64,000 nt of DNA from Paractinoplanes durhamensis (GCF_016862175.1 NZ_BOML01000006.1:124001-188000), one strand, 5' to 3'. Positions 7,446 to 16,635 are shown, counted from the stretch's first letter. Numbers and translations are program-made. Notes: generated by a model from the sequence alone, not told the origin.

Positions 7446-10400
7446 TGCGTATCTTCTACTACCTGTCGCCCCTTGCCGGAAATCGGGCAGCTCGTCCGGA
7501 CCGGGCAGACCCGGCAACGATTGTTGGCCACCGCCGAGAACGTCGCCGCCGCCATCGTGTCGGCGGTGCGCTTGACCATCGCGTACGCCCATTGCGGGTC
7601 GACCGCGTCGGCCAGCGGCAGCTGCATCTGCTCGCGGGCGTCCTTACCCGGCCCGAGCTGCACCAGCGCCGCGCCCCCGCTCTCCAGCCCGTGGTCGGCG
7701 AAGGCGCCCGCCGCCACCGCCGCCTGGTAACCGGCCAGCTGAGCGTGCTCCTCCACATCGGCCGTCGAAACGGTCGTGGTCTTGCCGGTCTTCAGGTCGA
7801 TGACGACCAGCCGGCCCTCCTCGTCCACCTCGAGCCGGTCGACCCGGCCGGTCAGCTGGATCGGCCGCTGCTCGTCCTCCAGCCGCACGGTGAACTCGTG
7901 CTCGATCGCCAGCAGGCGCCGCGGGTTGACCGCCAGCCAGCGCAGCAGCTTGTCGACCATCCCCTGGGCGCGCTCCTGCTCCGGGCCGGCCAGCCAGCGC
8001 GCGGCCAGCTCGATCGCGTCGAACCGGGCCGACACATACTCGACCAGCTTCTCCCGGTCGGCGTTCGCATCCTCGGCGAGCATCGCCGCCGCGTGCACCA
8101 GGTTGCCGACGCCCTGGGCCGGGCCCGGCGGCCCGGCACCGCCGTGCCGTTCGAGCAGCCAGCGCAGGCTGCAGCGCAGCGCACTCTCCATCGAGGACGG
8201 GGTGACCTTGACCGGCTGCCCGTCGTCGACGAGTGGCCGGTCGTCGGACAGCGGACGCAGCCCCCACCACTCGTCCGGGTGCGCTCCCGGCACACCGGCG
8301 ACGGCCAGCCGGGCGAGCTCGGCGGCCGCGGCGCGCCGCCGGCTGGGCGTCTGGTCCTTCCCCACCACGACGGTACGGAGTTCGGCGACCAGCCCGGCCA
8401 GCGTCAGCGCCCGCGGCGCCCGACCGACCGGAAGCTCGATGGCGGCATCGACCCGCTCGTCGGCGGCGGTCGTGGCGTCCCCGCCGCCGACCGGCTCGAC
8501 CGCGCTCTCCCCCGGGCCCTGCTCCACCAGGTGCTCGCCGGCCCACGGCTCGGCCGGCTCCGGCGCGGCCGGCTCCGGCGCGGCCGGCTCCGGCGCGGCC
8601 GGCTCCGGCGCGGCTTCGGTGTCGCGCTCCGACGGAGGCCGGATGTCTTCCGGCGCGGCTTCGGGGGCTTCGGTGGGCTTTTCGCCATCGGTGACCGATG
8701 GCTGAGCATCGTCAGCTCCGCCGCGCGGGCCGTCGGGGTCCGCCGGGCCGTCGGGGTCGGTGTCCCGGGGGTCGGGGTCGGGTGGGTCCGGGGGTGGCGG
8801 GATGTCCGGGGGGCCGTCGTCGGGGGTGCGGCCCGGGATGGGGAGGGCCAGCTCGGTGAGGAAGCGGCTGGGCTGCTCCTCGCCGTCGGAGCCGCCGACG
8901 CCGGCCGACGCGACGGCCGTGACGATCAGCCGGCGCCGGGCCCGGGTGGTGGCCACGTAGAAGAGCCGGCGCTCCTCGTCGAGCAGGGCCGATGTCTCGC
9001 CGACCACGGCCGCCCGGCCGCCGGTGGCGCGGCCCGCGAGGTAGTCGACCAGGCGCTCGGAGCCGAGCAGGCTGCCACGGAGCCGCAGGTCGGGCCAGAT
9101 GCCCTCCTGCACGCCGGCCAGCACCACCACATCCCACTCGAGGCCCTTGGCCGCGTGCGCGGTGAGCAGCCGCACCGCCTCGCCGCGGTCGGCGCTCGGT
9201 GCGATCGAGTCGGCCGGCAGGTCCTGCCCGAGCACGTGGTCGAGGAAGACCTCGGTGCGCGCGCCCGGCAGCCGGTCGACGAACCGGGCGGCCGCATCGA
9301 ACAGGACGACCATCGAGTCGAGGTCACGGTCGGCCGCCTCGGCCCGCCACTGCCGGGCCCGGCCCGCATCCGGGTCGTCGGAGGCGACCGGGCGGGTGCT
9401 CAACCCGTACCACCGGTCGGAGAGCCCGCTCTCCCGCCAGACGGTCCACAGCACCTGCTCGGCCGTCGCGCCCGGCGCGGCGGCCGACTCCCGGGCGGCG
9501 ACGACCAGCCGGGCCACCGTCTGGGCCGGCTTGGCCCAGCGTCGCTCCACCATGTCCAGACCGGTGGGATCGCGCACCGCGTCGACCAGCAGCTCGCCCG
9601 ACGGCCGCCGGTCGCCGGCGGCGAGCGCCAGCGCCCGCAGCCCCTGCCGCAGCCGCCGCTCGGCGAGCGGGTCGGCCCCGCCCAGCGGCGAGTGCAGCAG
9701 CGCCACGGCGGCTTCCTCGTCGAGCAGGCCGGGGTCGAGCGCACACCGCAGGAGCAGCAGGAACGGCGCCACCGCCGGCTGCAGGTGCAGTGGCAGGTCC
9801 TCGGCGTGGGTGACGGTCGGCACGCCCGCGGCGACCAGGGCTCGCTGCATCGACGGCAGCTGCAACGACGTGGACCGCAGCACCACGGCCATCCGGGACC
9901 ACGGCACACCGTCGAGAAGGTGCGCCTCGCGCAGCGCGTGGGCGACGTAGGCGGTCTCCGAGGTCGGCGACCGGAAGGTCCGCACGATCGCGCCGGCCCT
10001 CGCATCGCCACCGGCTGCGGTCCCCCGACGGTCGGCCGCACTATCGCCGGCTGCACTCACGCCCGCCGCGCCCTCATCGTCAGAAGGACGGGAGGAAATG
10101 GATGCGGCGGCGCCCGCCTCGGCCGCGGCGGGTGCGGCGGGAGGCGATGCATCGCCCGCGGGTCGCGGTGCGGGTGCGATGCGAGCTCTGGCCGATGCGG
10201 CGCTGGGTGGAACGGGCGCCGGGGCCTCCGCGCCGGGTGCATCCACGGCGGGGGGCGGCGCATCGAGGCGGGGTGGGTGCATCGGGCGGTGGGTGATCGG
10301 GCCGCGCATGTGGCGGGCCACCCTCGTCGTCGAGGTGAGCAAGGGGGCGGTGGCTCGGTAGTTCGTGTGCAGGGTGATGGTTTCGGCCACGGCGCCGGAG

Positions 10401-11368
10401 GGCGTGCGGAATCGCTGCGGGAACGTCGAGACGACCGTCGGGTCGGCGCCGCGGAAGCCGTAGATGGAGGAATCCGGGTCGGCGAACGCGACCAGCGGCT
10501 TGCCGCCGCCGGCGACCAGGTGCAGGAGCTCGGTCTGGGCCGGGTCGGTGTCGGCCAGCTCGTCGACGTAGACGTAGGCCAGGCGGTTTCGCTCGGCGGT
10601 CAGCAGCTCGGGGTCGTCGGCGAGCAGGCCGGACGCCGCCCGCACCAGCTCGGCCGGGTCGTAGGCGGACGAGCCCCGGGTCGTCACGTCACGCAGGGCC
10701 AGCACCGCGACGTACTGCCGGAGGAAGCGGGCCGCGGCCGGCCAGTCGTCGCGGCCGACCCGCTCGCCGATGCGGGCCAGCTCGGCCGCGTCGAGGCCGC
10801 GCTCGGCCGCGCGCTGCATCAGGTCACGCAGCTGCTGGGCGAAGGCGCGGGTCGGCAGGGCCGGGCGCAACGCCTCCGGCCAGCCGATCTCGTCGGGGGT
10901 CTCGTCGTCGCCGACCGCCGCCAGGAGCTCCCGGATGATCAGATCCTGCTCGGGGCCGGTGAGCAGGCGGGGTGAGGGCTCACCACGCTCGGCGGCGGCC
11001 CGGCGGAGGAGCGCGAACGCGTAGGCATGGAACGTCCGCACCAGGGGCTCGTGCACGATGCGGCCGGGGGTGCCGGCGATCCGGGCCTCGATGCGGTCGC
11101 GCAGGGCGGTGGCACCGCGGCGGCCGAAGGTGAGGATCAGGATGCGCTCGGGGTCGACGCCCTCGGCTATCCGGGCCGCGACCGACTCGACGAGCGTGGT
11201 CGTCTTGCCGGTGCCGGGGCCGCCGACCACCAGCAGTGGGCCGTCGACGTGGTCGGCCACGTAGTGCTGCCGGTCGTCGCCGCGCAGCGCGGGCACGGCC
11301 GGGCGCGGCCGGCGGACCAGTCGATAGGCAGGCCGGCGAACCGCTGGGGAAGATGCCGGCGTGCTCAC
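7442..11368 (-). CDS. adnA: AdnA-like ATP-dependent helicase-nuclease subunit
   Basis: 1308 residues, GTG start. Walker A is GGPGTGKT (49-56), motif II is VYVDELADT (DELA rather than DEYQ), then SIYGFRG, TAHAAKGLEWD and FYVATTRARRR. The C-terminal nuclease shows VVIDLKTGK and a four-Cys iron-sulfur-type set: one Cys in ALRCSLRW and three in RCRVCPVRTSC. It pairs with AdnB to resect DNA ends. It is about 200 residues longer than mycobacterial AdnA as I recall it, because of two Ala/Pro/Asp-rich inserts near residues 360-460 and 840-985; the second contains EPAAP repeats. Confidence 0.92.
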   Translation of the reverse strand: MSTPASSPAVRRPAYRLVRRPRPAVPALRGDDRQHYVADHVDGPLLVVGGPGTGKTTTLVESVAARIAEGVDPERILILTFGRRGATALRDRIEARIAGTPGRIVHEPLVRTFHAYAFALLRRAAAERGEPSPRLLTGPEQDLIIRELLAAVGDDETPDEIGWPEALRPALPTRAFAQQLRDLMQRAAERGLDAAELARIGERVGRDDWPAAARFLRQYVAVLALRDVTTRGSSAYDPAELVRAASGLLADDPELLTAERNRLAYVYVDELADTDPAQTELLHLVAGGGKPLVAFADPDSSIYGFRGADPTVVSTFPQRFRTPSGAVAETITLHTNYRATAPLLTSTTRVARHMRGPITHRPMHPPRLDAPPPAVDAPGAEAPAPVPPSAASARARIAPAPRPAGDASPPAAPAAAEAGAAASISSRPSDDEGAAGVSAAGDSAADRRGTAAGGDARAGAIVRTFRSPTSETAYVAHALREAHLLDGVPWSRMAVVLRSTSLQLPSMQRALVAAGVPTVTHAEDLPLHLQPAVAPFLLLLRCALDPGLLDEEAAVALLHSPLGGADPLAERRLRQGLRALALAAGDRRPSGELLVDAVRDPTGLDMVERRWAKPAQTVARLVVAARESAAAPGATAEQVLWTVWRESGLSDRWYGLSTRPVASDDPDAGRARQWRAEAADRDLDSMVVLFDAAARFVDRLPGARTEVFLDHVLGQDLPADSIAPSADRGEAVRLLTAHAAKGLEWDVVVLAGVQEGIWPDLRLRGSLLGSERLVDYLAGRATGGRAAVVGETSALLDEERRLFYVATTRARRRLIVTAVASAGVGGSDGEEQPSRFLTELALPIPGRTPDDGPPDIPPPPDPPDPDPRDTDPDGPADPDGPRGGADDAQPSVTDGEKPTEAPEAAPEDIRPPSERDTEAAPEPAAPEPAAPEPAAPEPAEPWAGEHLVEQGPGESAVEPVGGGDATTAADERVDAAIELPVGRAPRALTLAGLVAELRTVVVGKDQTPSRRRAAAAELARLAVAGVPGAHPDEWWGLRPLSDDRPLVDDGQPVKVTPSSMESALRCSLRWLLERHGGAGPPGPAQGVGNLVHAAAMLAEDANADREKLVEYVSARFDAIELAARWLAGPEQERAQGMVDKLLRWLAVNPRRLLAIEHEFTVRLEDEQRPIQLTGRVDRLEVDEEGRLVVIDLKTGKTTTVSTADVEEHAQLAGYQAAVAAGAFADHGLESGGAALVQLGPGKDAREQMQLPLADAVDPQWAYAMVKRTADTMAAATFSAVANNRCRVCPVRTSCPISGKGRQVVEDTQ
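8556..8615. repeat. 15-bp in-frame tandem repeat in adnA
   Basis: Four head-to-tail copies of GGCTCCGGCGCGGCC (the last with one change) encode EPAAP repeats on the minus strand, within a low-complexity linker between the motor and nuclease domains of AdnA. The period is a multiple of three, so copy-number changes keep the frame. Confidence 0.9.
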
Positions 11369-11402
11369 GGCGTCCAGGAAACCACTCGGGTACGACGTTT
11401 GT

Positions 11403-12425
11403 TCAGTCGCCGGGCGGTGCGGCGACCGAGGCGCGTAGCCGGACGGGCATGGGCAGGCGCCGCACCTTGGCCGGCGACGGCGGGGCCAGCAGGGTGTCGA
11501 TCGCCTGCCAGCCGAGCTGATAGTGCGGCAGGGCGATGCTGGTGAGCTGCGGCCGCAGCCAGGCGGCCAGGTCGGAGTCGTCGAAGGAGAGCACCGAGAC
11601 GTCCTCGGGGATGGTCCGCCCGGTATCGCGTAACGCCTGGTAGGCGCCGAGCGCCACCCGGTCGTTCAGGCAGATCAGCGCCTTCGGGGCGAGGCCGTCG
11701 GCGAGCGCCCGGCGGACCGCGTCGTACGCCGAGTCGGGCCACCAGTCGCACGGGATGGTCCCGGCGAGCTGCGCTCCGGCCTCGCCGAGTTCCTCGTTGA
11801 TGCCGGCGAGCCGCTCCCGGCCGGCGAAGACCTGCTCGCGGACGTGCCCGACCAGGTAGATCCCCCGGCGATGACCGGCGTCGAGGAGGGTACGGGCGGC
11901 GGCCAGCCCGGCGCCCAGCTCGTCCGGGATGATCGTGTGGTGGGCCGGCTGCGCGGCCCGGGTGAGGCAGTTGAGCAGCACCACGTTCCGGTCGCGCAGC
12001 GCCTTGGGCAGCCGCACCTGCCGGGTGAACATGCTGGCGTAGAGGAACGCGTCCACCTGCCGGTCGACGAAGTCGGCGATCAGCTTCTCCTCGACCACCG
12101 GGTCGCCGTCGGTCTCGGCGATGAACAGCAGGTATCCGCTCGCCACGGCGGCGGTGAGGCTGCCGTGGATCATGCGGCCGGCGTACTGGTCGGTGGCGAT
12201 GGTGTCGGAGATCATCGCGACCGTCTTGGTCACCTTGGTGCGCAGGCTGCGGGCCATCAGGTTGGGCCGGTAGTCCAGCTCCTGAGCGGCCCGGAGAACC
12301 CGCTGCCGGGCGTCCTCGGAGATCCGCATGTCCTTGTGCCGGCCGGTCAGGACGAAGGAGGCCGTGCTGCGGGACACCCCGGCCCGCTGCGCGACCTGCA
12401 GAAGGGTGGCCCTCTGCGGCGGCAT
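11403..12425 (-). CDS. LacI-family transcriptional regulator
   Basis: 340 residues. The N-terminal helix-turn-helix and hinge are textbook LacI (TLLQVAQRAGVSRSTASFVL, then YRPNLMARSL). A periplasmic-binding-protein-like effector domain follows (residues about 60-330). The family represses carbohydrate operons and is released by a sugar ligand. No sugar gene lies beside it: adnA is downstream, and upstream there is a gap and a SUKH gene. The regulated locus may be remote or the gene itself. ATG 12425 has an AGG close upstream. Confidence 0.9.
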   Translation of the reverse strand: MPPQRATLLQVAQRAGVSRSTASFVLTGRHKDMRISEDARQRVLRAAQELDYRPNLMARSLRTKVTKTVAMISDTIATDQYAGRMIHGSLTAAVASGYLLFIAETDGDPVVEEKLIADFVDRQVDAFLYASMFTRQVRLPKALRDRNVVLLNCLTRAAQPAHHTIIPDELGAGLAAARTLLDAGHRRGIYLVGHVREQVFAGRERLAGINEELGEAGAQLAGTIPCDWWPDSAYDAVRRALADGLAPKALICLNDRVALGAYQALRDTGRTIPEDVSVLSFDDSDLAAWLRPQLTSIALPHYQLGWQAIDTLLAPPSPAKVRRLPMPVRLRASVAAPPGD

Positions 12426-12719
12426 CCTCGCAGTGTTCCATGCCGTGCAGAGTGCGCGAAACGTCCCAGGTAGTGACTGATCGACATACCTTGACGCCCA
12501 CCGGCACAGGAGAGCAGGGTCGGCCTCAGGCTATCCAGCGATAACAGGCCCCCTGCCGGACCGGCAGCGCCGCATCGCACCGGTTCGGCAGGGGCCACCC
12601 GCGCCCCGGCGAGTTGCGACCCCGTCGGGTCAAACGGAGTGAGCGGCACCGAGCGCGTCCGGTGAGAGCGTGTCCGAGTGCGCCCCCGGGTGATCCGGCG
12701 GGCTCGCCGGGGCTCTGGT
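12426..12719. other. Intergenic region with one imperfect inverted repeat
   Basis: No credible gene. Positions 12547-12596 form a long imperfect inverted repeat (GGCCCCCTGCCG against CGGCAGGGGCC with a paired CCGG inside), which could be a terminator-like hairpin or a regulator site. The LacI gene promoter should lie in the first 100 bases, but no clear box was recognised. Confidence 0.4.
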
Positions 12720-12755
12720 CACGCCGGGTGGGTGTGGTGACACCCATCCGGCGTG
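12720..12755 (-). terminator. Terminator of the SUKH gene
   Basis: A 16-bp stem (CACGCCGGGTGGGTGT with its complement, one mismatch that can wobble-pair) closes a 4-base GGTG loop. It begins 7 bases beyond the stop codon of the minus-strand SUKH gene. Confidence 0.75.
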
Positions 12756-12762
12756 ACGCATC

Positions 12763-13848
12763 TCAGCCCGGCGGCTCCAGCACGATCGCGTCCGGATTCG
12801 TGGCGAGTTCGAGAAGGAAACGGGACGCGGTCATCATGTGGAGCACGTGCCGGCGCAGCTCCGCGTCGAGGACGATGACCGGCCAGGTGTCCGGGTCCGG
12901 CGAGACGGCCAGCCAGCAGACGTGCCCGCCGCCGGCGATGTCGGCCCAGCGCAGGACACCGAACTTGGCGGGCCACACCGGACCGGGCGGGCCGCCGGCC
13001 GCCGCGAGCTCCCGGTTCACCCGGCGGCGCAGCTTCTCGTACGTGCCGACCAGGTCGACCGGGCCGCCCGGCACCGCCACCGTGACTCCGCCGACCGTGA
13101 TCGCCCCCAGCTCCTCGACCAGGTGCTGGTAGTCCGCCGGCGGCGGCCAGCCGATCTTGCCCTGCACCTTCATCCAGACGTCGTACCAGTCCGGGACGGC
13201 CGGCGGCGCCGGCGTGACCAGCTCGCGCAACTGCTCGACGGCGTCGGCCGGGCCGATCAGCGTCCGGCCCTCGGCCTCCCGGACCCAGTACCGCTCGTCC
13301 GGGCCGGCCTGATCGGACTGCGCGCCGTCGACACCGATGTACGAGGGCGGTTGCTGCGCCTCGGCCACGTAGTCGAGCAACTCGATCGGCGACGGGACGG
13401 TCAGCACCGCCCGCAGGAACTCGGCCGTGGACATCCGGTGGACCTGCCACTCGGACAGGTGCGCGGAGCAGATCACGACCGGCCACGCGTCCGGATCGTC
13501 GCCCTCGGTCAGCCAGCAGATGATGTAGTCGAAGCCGACCACGGCCCACGGCAGGAGGCCGCCGGCCGCCGGGTAGATCGGGTACGGAAAGGATGAATCG
13601 GCCGAGCTGCTCAGCATGCCCGCATAGCCGAGCAGCTCCTCGGCGTACACCCTCGGTTTATGGGATGTGGGGTGCAGCAGCGAGAGGAAGGTCTGGAAGC
13701 TGCCGGGCGGCAGCGCGTCGGCCACCTCCCGGAACTCGGCGGGATAGGTGACCCCGACCGCCTTCTGCACCGCGCGCCAGTTGACCGGGGCGGGCGGTGC
13801 CGACCAGCGGATGATCTCGAGCAGGGCCTGGGTCGATGTGGCCGTCAC
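12763..13848 (-). CDS. Protein with two SUKH (SMI1/KNR4-like) domains
   Basis: 361 residues, GTG start. The N-terminal half shows the SUKH pattern (NWRAVQKAVGVTYPAEFREV, then PWAVVGFDYIICWLTEGDDP and DAWPVVI). The C-terminal half repeats it (KIGWPPPADYQHLVEELG, HVCWLAVSPDPDTWPVIV). SUKH proteins often neutralise nuclease toxins of contact-dependent or polymorphic systems; others have no known partner. No toxin gene is adjacent, so an immunity role is only a possibility. A terminator follows directly, and the gene appears monocistronic. Confidence 0.75.
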   Translation of the reverse strand: MTATSTQALLEIIRWSAPPAPVNWRAVQKAVGVTYPAEFREVADALPPGSFQTFLSLLHPTSHKPRVYAEELLGYAGMLSSSADSSFPYPIYPAAGGLLPWAVVGFDYIICWLTEGDDPDAWPVVICSAHLSEWQVHRMSTAEFLRAVLTVPSPIELLDYVAEAQQPPSYIGVDGAQSDQAGPDERYWVREAEGRTLIGPADAVEQLRELVTPAPPAVPDWYDVWMKVQGKIGWPPPADYQHLVEELGAITVGGVTVAVPGGPVDLVGTYEKLRRRVNRELAAAGGPPGPVWPAKFGVLRWADIAGGGHVCWLAVSPDPDTWPVIVLDAELRRHVLHMMTASRFLLELATNPDAIVLEPPG

Positions 13849-13871
13849 AAACCGGGGAACCTAGCAGGACA

Positions 13872-14435
13872 TCAGGCCTCGGGTCTGCCCGTGCCGAGCC
13901 GCTCCTCGATCTCGTCGAGGGCGGCGCCGATCGACTTCGCGATCATGATCTGGCCGAGGGCGGCCGACCGCACGAACGCGGTGTCGGCCAGTTGGTCCAG
14001 CCACCGCAGCAGGCCGTCGTAGAAGCCGTCCGGGTCGAGGATGATGATCGGCTTGGTGTGCAGGTCGAGGGTGGCCGTGGTCCACACCTCGAAGAGCTCG
14101 TCGAGGGTGCCGAGGCCGCCGGGCAGGGTGATGAACGCGTCCGAGCGCTCGATCATGATGTTCTTCCGGGCGCCCATGTCGATGGTGACGATCAGCTCGT
14201 CGGACGACAGGTCGGCGACCTCGAGGTCGACCAGGGACTGCGGGATGACGCCGAGGGTGTGCGCCCCGCCGGACCGGGCGCCGTCGGCGACCGCGCCCAT
14301 CATGCCGACGCAGCCACCGCCGGAGACCAGGCGGTGTCCGCGGGCGGCCAGCTCGGCGCCGGTGCGGGTGGCCAGGTCGAGCCATTTCTGATCGAGGGTG
14401 CTGGAGGAGGCGCAGAAGACGCAGATCGCGGCCAC
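13872..14435 (-). CDS. LOG-family Rossmann-fold protein (TIGR00730), copy 1
   Basis: 187 residues, GTG start. The diagnostic PGGLGTLDE motif and the nucleotide-fold start ICVFCASS are present, with R/K-rich MGARKNIMIERSDAF. Proteins of this family hydrolyse nucleoside 5'-monophosphates to base and ribose 5-phosphate (as in cytokinin activation) or are of unknown function. It starts 1 base after the stop codon of a second LOG gene, so the two are co-transcribed. Confidence 0.88.
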   Translation of the reverse strand: MAAICVFCASSSTLDQKWLDLATRTGAELAARGHRLVSGGGCVGMMGAVADGARSGGAHTLGVIPQSLVDLEVADLSSDELIVTIDMGARKNIMIERSDAFITLPGGLGTLDELFEVWTTATLDLHTKPIIILDPDGFYDGLLRWLDQLADTAFVRSAALGQIMIAKSIGAALDEIEERLGTGRPEA

Positions 14436-14436
14436 G

Positions 14437-15216
14437 TCACCGCATCCCGTTGGCTTCGGCGAGCGCCGCGTCGGCGTCCACGATGATCTGAACCGCCTCG
14501 TCCACGTCGTCGGTCACCTGGAGCAGGTCGAGGTCGGCCTCGTTGATCTTGCCGTCCTTGAGCAGGGTGGTCTTGATCCAGTCGAGCAGGCCGGCCCAGT
14601 AGTCGACGCCCATCAGGATCACCGGGAAGCGGGTCACCTTCTTGGTCTGCACCAGGGTGATCGCCTCGAACAACTCGTCCAGCGTGCCGAACCCGCCGGG
14701 CAGCACCACGAACGCCTGGGCGTACTTCACGAACATGGTCTTGCGGACGAAGAAGTAGCGGAAGTCGATGCCGACGTCGACCCAGTCGTTGAGGCCCTGC
14801 TCGAACGGCAGCTCGATGCCGAGCCCGACGGACATGCCGCCGGCCTCGGTGGCGCCGCGGTTGGTCGCCTCCATCACGCCGGGACCGCCGCCGGTGATCA
14901 CCGCGTAGCCCGCCTCGGCGAGCGCCGCGCCCAGGTCGGCGGCCAGTTCGCACTCGGGGCTGTCCGGTGTGCTGCGAGCCGAGCCGAACACGCTCACCGC
15001 GGGCGGCAGGTCGGCCAGGGTGTCGAAGCCTTCGACGAACTCGGAGAGGATGCGCAGCGCCCGCCAGGCGTCCTTCGTCTTCCACTCGCGCCGGTGGTGG
15101 GAATCGAGCAACTTCTCGTCCGCGGTGCTCGGCGGGATGGCTTCGCGGCGCAGCGTGACCGCGCCACGATGACGCTCCGCTCCCGTCCGCCGTCGCCCGT
15201 TGGTGCTGTCCGTCAT
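14437..15216 (-). CDS. LOG-family Rossmann-fold protein (TIGR00730), copy 2
   Basis: 259 residues. The first 55 are basic and hydrophilic (TNGRRRTGAERHRG), then the Rossmann domain (VSVFGSARSTPD, VITGGGPGVMEATNRGA, VVLPGGFGTLDELFE). ATG 15216 was selected because a TACCTT box lies 6 bases upstream and the Arg-rich start matches family members; an open frame further upstream runs antisense through dapE and is not coding. Being next to copy 1 but clearly divergent in sequence, the pair looks like an old duplication. Confidence 0.9.
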   Translation of the reverse strand: MTDSTNGRRRTGAERHRGAVTLRREAIPPSTADEKLLDSHHRREWKTKDAWRALRILSEFVEGFDTLADLPPAVSVFGSARSTPDSPECELAADLGAALAEAGYAVITGGGPGVMEATNRGATEAGGMSVGLGIELPFEQGLNDWVDVGIDFRYFFVRKTMFVKYAQAFVVLPGGFGTLDELFEAITLVQTKKVTRFPVILMGVDYWAGLLDWIKTTLLKDGKINEADLDLLQVTDDVDEAVQIIVDADAALAEANGMR

Positions 15217-15222
15217 GCCACC

Positions 15223-15228
15223 AAGGTA
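15223..15228 (-). promoter_or_regulatory. -10 box of a leaderless promoter for the LOG pair
   Basis: TACCTT on the minus strand, 6 bases before ATG 15216. Same geometry as the other leaderless promoters in the window. Confidence 0.5.
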
Positions 15229-15377
15229 GTGCGGACGGTCAGTAACTGGTGAATAACCGGTTGGGTTTCGGTAAGAGGATTGCGACCGGCCAGCCTTTTT
15301 GCCAGATTGAAGCAACGGACGGTAGCTCTGGAGCGTCTGTACAGTTACCAAAATCCGACGGGGCACAGGGGGCCGCC

Positions 15378-15554
15378 GTGACGAACCGGCACGAGCAGAT
15401 GAAAGCGCAGCGCCGCATGCAGCGCCGCATTCAACTGGTGGTAGAGGAGCGCCGGTCGGCGCGCGCCGCCCAGACCTTCGATCCGGAACGAACGGTGGAG
15501 ATCCCGCCACAGGCACTGCGGGCCATCGGCCGAGTGCCGGTGACGGCCATCTAG
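15378..15554 (+). CDS. Small basic hypothetical protein
   Basis: 58 residues from GTG 15378, preceded by an AGGGGG ribosome-binding sequence. The N-terminal half is a very basic amphipathic helix (EQMKAQRRMQRRIQLVVEER), and the tail is PPQALRAIGRVPVTAI. No membrane span. An in-frame ATG at 15249 is possible but has no RBS and gives a non-conserved-looking start. It stops one base before the dapE stop codon region. Function unknown; a nucleic-acid-binding role would be speculation from charge. Confidence 0.6.
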   Translation: MTNRHEQMKAQRRMQRRIQLVVEERRSARAAQTFDPERTVEIPPQALRAIGRVPVTAI

Positions 15555-16628
15555 TCAGTCCGAAGCAAGCCAGCGGTGCAGCGTCGCCGCTCCGTCCCGG
15601 ATCTTGCCGATCTCCACGTGCTCGTCCGGGGCGTGCGCCAGCAGCGGGTCGCCCGGCCCGTAATTCAGGGCCGGGATGCCCAGCGCCGCGAACCGGGCGA
15701 CGTCGGTCCAGCCCAGCTTGGCGGCCGGCTCCGCGCCGACCGCGGCCAGGAACTCGCGGGCCGGGGCCGCGGTGAGACCGGGCAGTGCACCGGCCGCCGA
15801 GTCGGTCAGCTCGACCTCGAAGCCGTCCAGGACCTCGTGCACGTGCTCCAGGGCCTGCTTCTCGGTGCGGTCCGGGGCGAATCGCAGGTTGACCTCGACG
15901 ACACACTCGTCCGGCACGACATTGCCGGCCACCCCGCCCGAGATGCGAACCGCGTTCAGGCCTTCCCGGTACGTACACCCGTCGATCGTGACCGTGCGGG
16001 GACGGTAATCCTGGAGTCGCCGCAGAATCTCGCCGGCCGCGTGGATCGCGTTGACCCCGCGCCAGGCGCGGGCGGTGTGGGCGCGCCGGCCCCTGGTCCG
16101 CACCAGCGCACGCAGCGTGCCCTGACAGCCGGCCTCCACCACGCCGTAGGTCGGCTCGAGCAGCACCGCGAAGTCGGCGATCAGCCACTCCGGACGGGCC
16201 TCGGCGACCAGGGCGAGCCCGTTGAACTTCGACTCGATCTCCTCGGCCTCGTAGAAGAGGTAGGTGATGTCGTAGCCGGGGTCGGGCAGGGTCGCGGCCA
16301 GGTGCAGCGCCAGGGCCACCCCGGACTTCATGTCGGAGGTGCCGCACCCATAGATAAGATCATCGACCACAGTCGATGGGAAATTGTTGTTGAGCGGCAC
16401 CGTGTCGAGGTGGCCGGCGAGTACCACACGCTGGTCACGGCCGAGGTCGGTGCGGGCCATCACCGTGTTGCCGAGTCGATCCACGCTCAGGTGCGGGGTC
16501 TTCCGCAGAACGTCCTCGACGTGGCCGGCGATCACGGCCTCGTTGCGGGAAACGGACTCGATGTCGACCAGGGCGCGGGTGAGCTCCACCGGGTCGACCA
16601 ATACGTCCGGGGTAAGCGGGTTGGCCAT
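15555..16628 (-). CDS. dapE: Succinyl-diaminopimelate desuccinylase
   Basis: 357 residues of M20-family metallohydrolase. It releases succinate from N-succinyl-LL-diaminopimelate, giving LL-DAP for lysine and peptidoglycan. Metal ligands are visible in GHLDTVP (72-78), GTSDMKSG (96-103) and YEAEE (126-130); the dimerisation lid follows. ATG 16628 was preferred because a TATGGT box lies 7 bases upstream; ATG 16640 would add four residues. The gene is divergent from dapD, which acts three steps earlier in the same pathway. Confidence 0.93.
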   Translation of the reverse strand: MANPLTPDVLVDPVELTRALVDIESVSRNEAVIAGHVEDVLRKTPHLSVDRLGNTVMARTDLGRDQRVVLAGHLDTVPLNNNFPSTVVDDLIYGCGTSDMKSGVALALHLAATLPDPGYDITYLFYEAEEIESKFNGLALVAEARPEWLIADFAVLLEPTYGVVEAGCQGTLRALVRTRGRRAHTARAWRGVNAIHAAGEILRRLQDYRPRTVTIDGCTYREGLNAVRISGGVAGNVVPDECVVEVNLRFAPDRTEKQALEHVHEVLDGFEVELTDSAAGALPGLTAAPAREFLAAVGAEPAAKLGWTDVARFAALGIPALNYGPGDPLLAHAPDEHVEIGKIRDGAATLHRWLASD

Positions 16629-16635
16629 AGGGCGC

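Noticed and set aside
5757..7730. Plus-strand frame of over 650 codons
   Set aside because: Antisense shadow of adnB; no recognisable domain.
7592..10975. Open frame of over 1,100 codons on the plus strand
   Set aside because: It is antisense to adnA; GC-rich third positions open the opposite strand. Composition is Arg/Gly/Pro-rich without family features.
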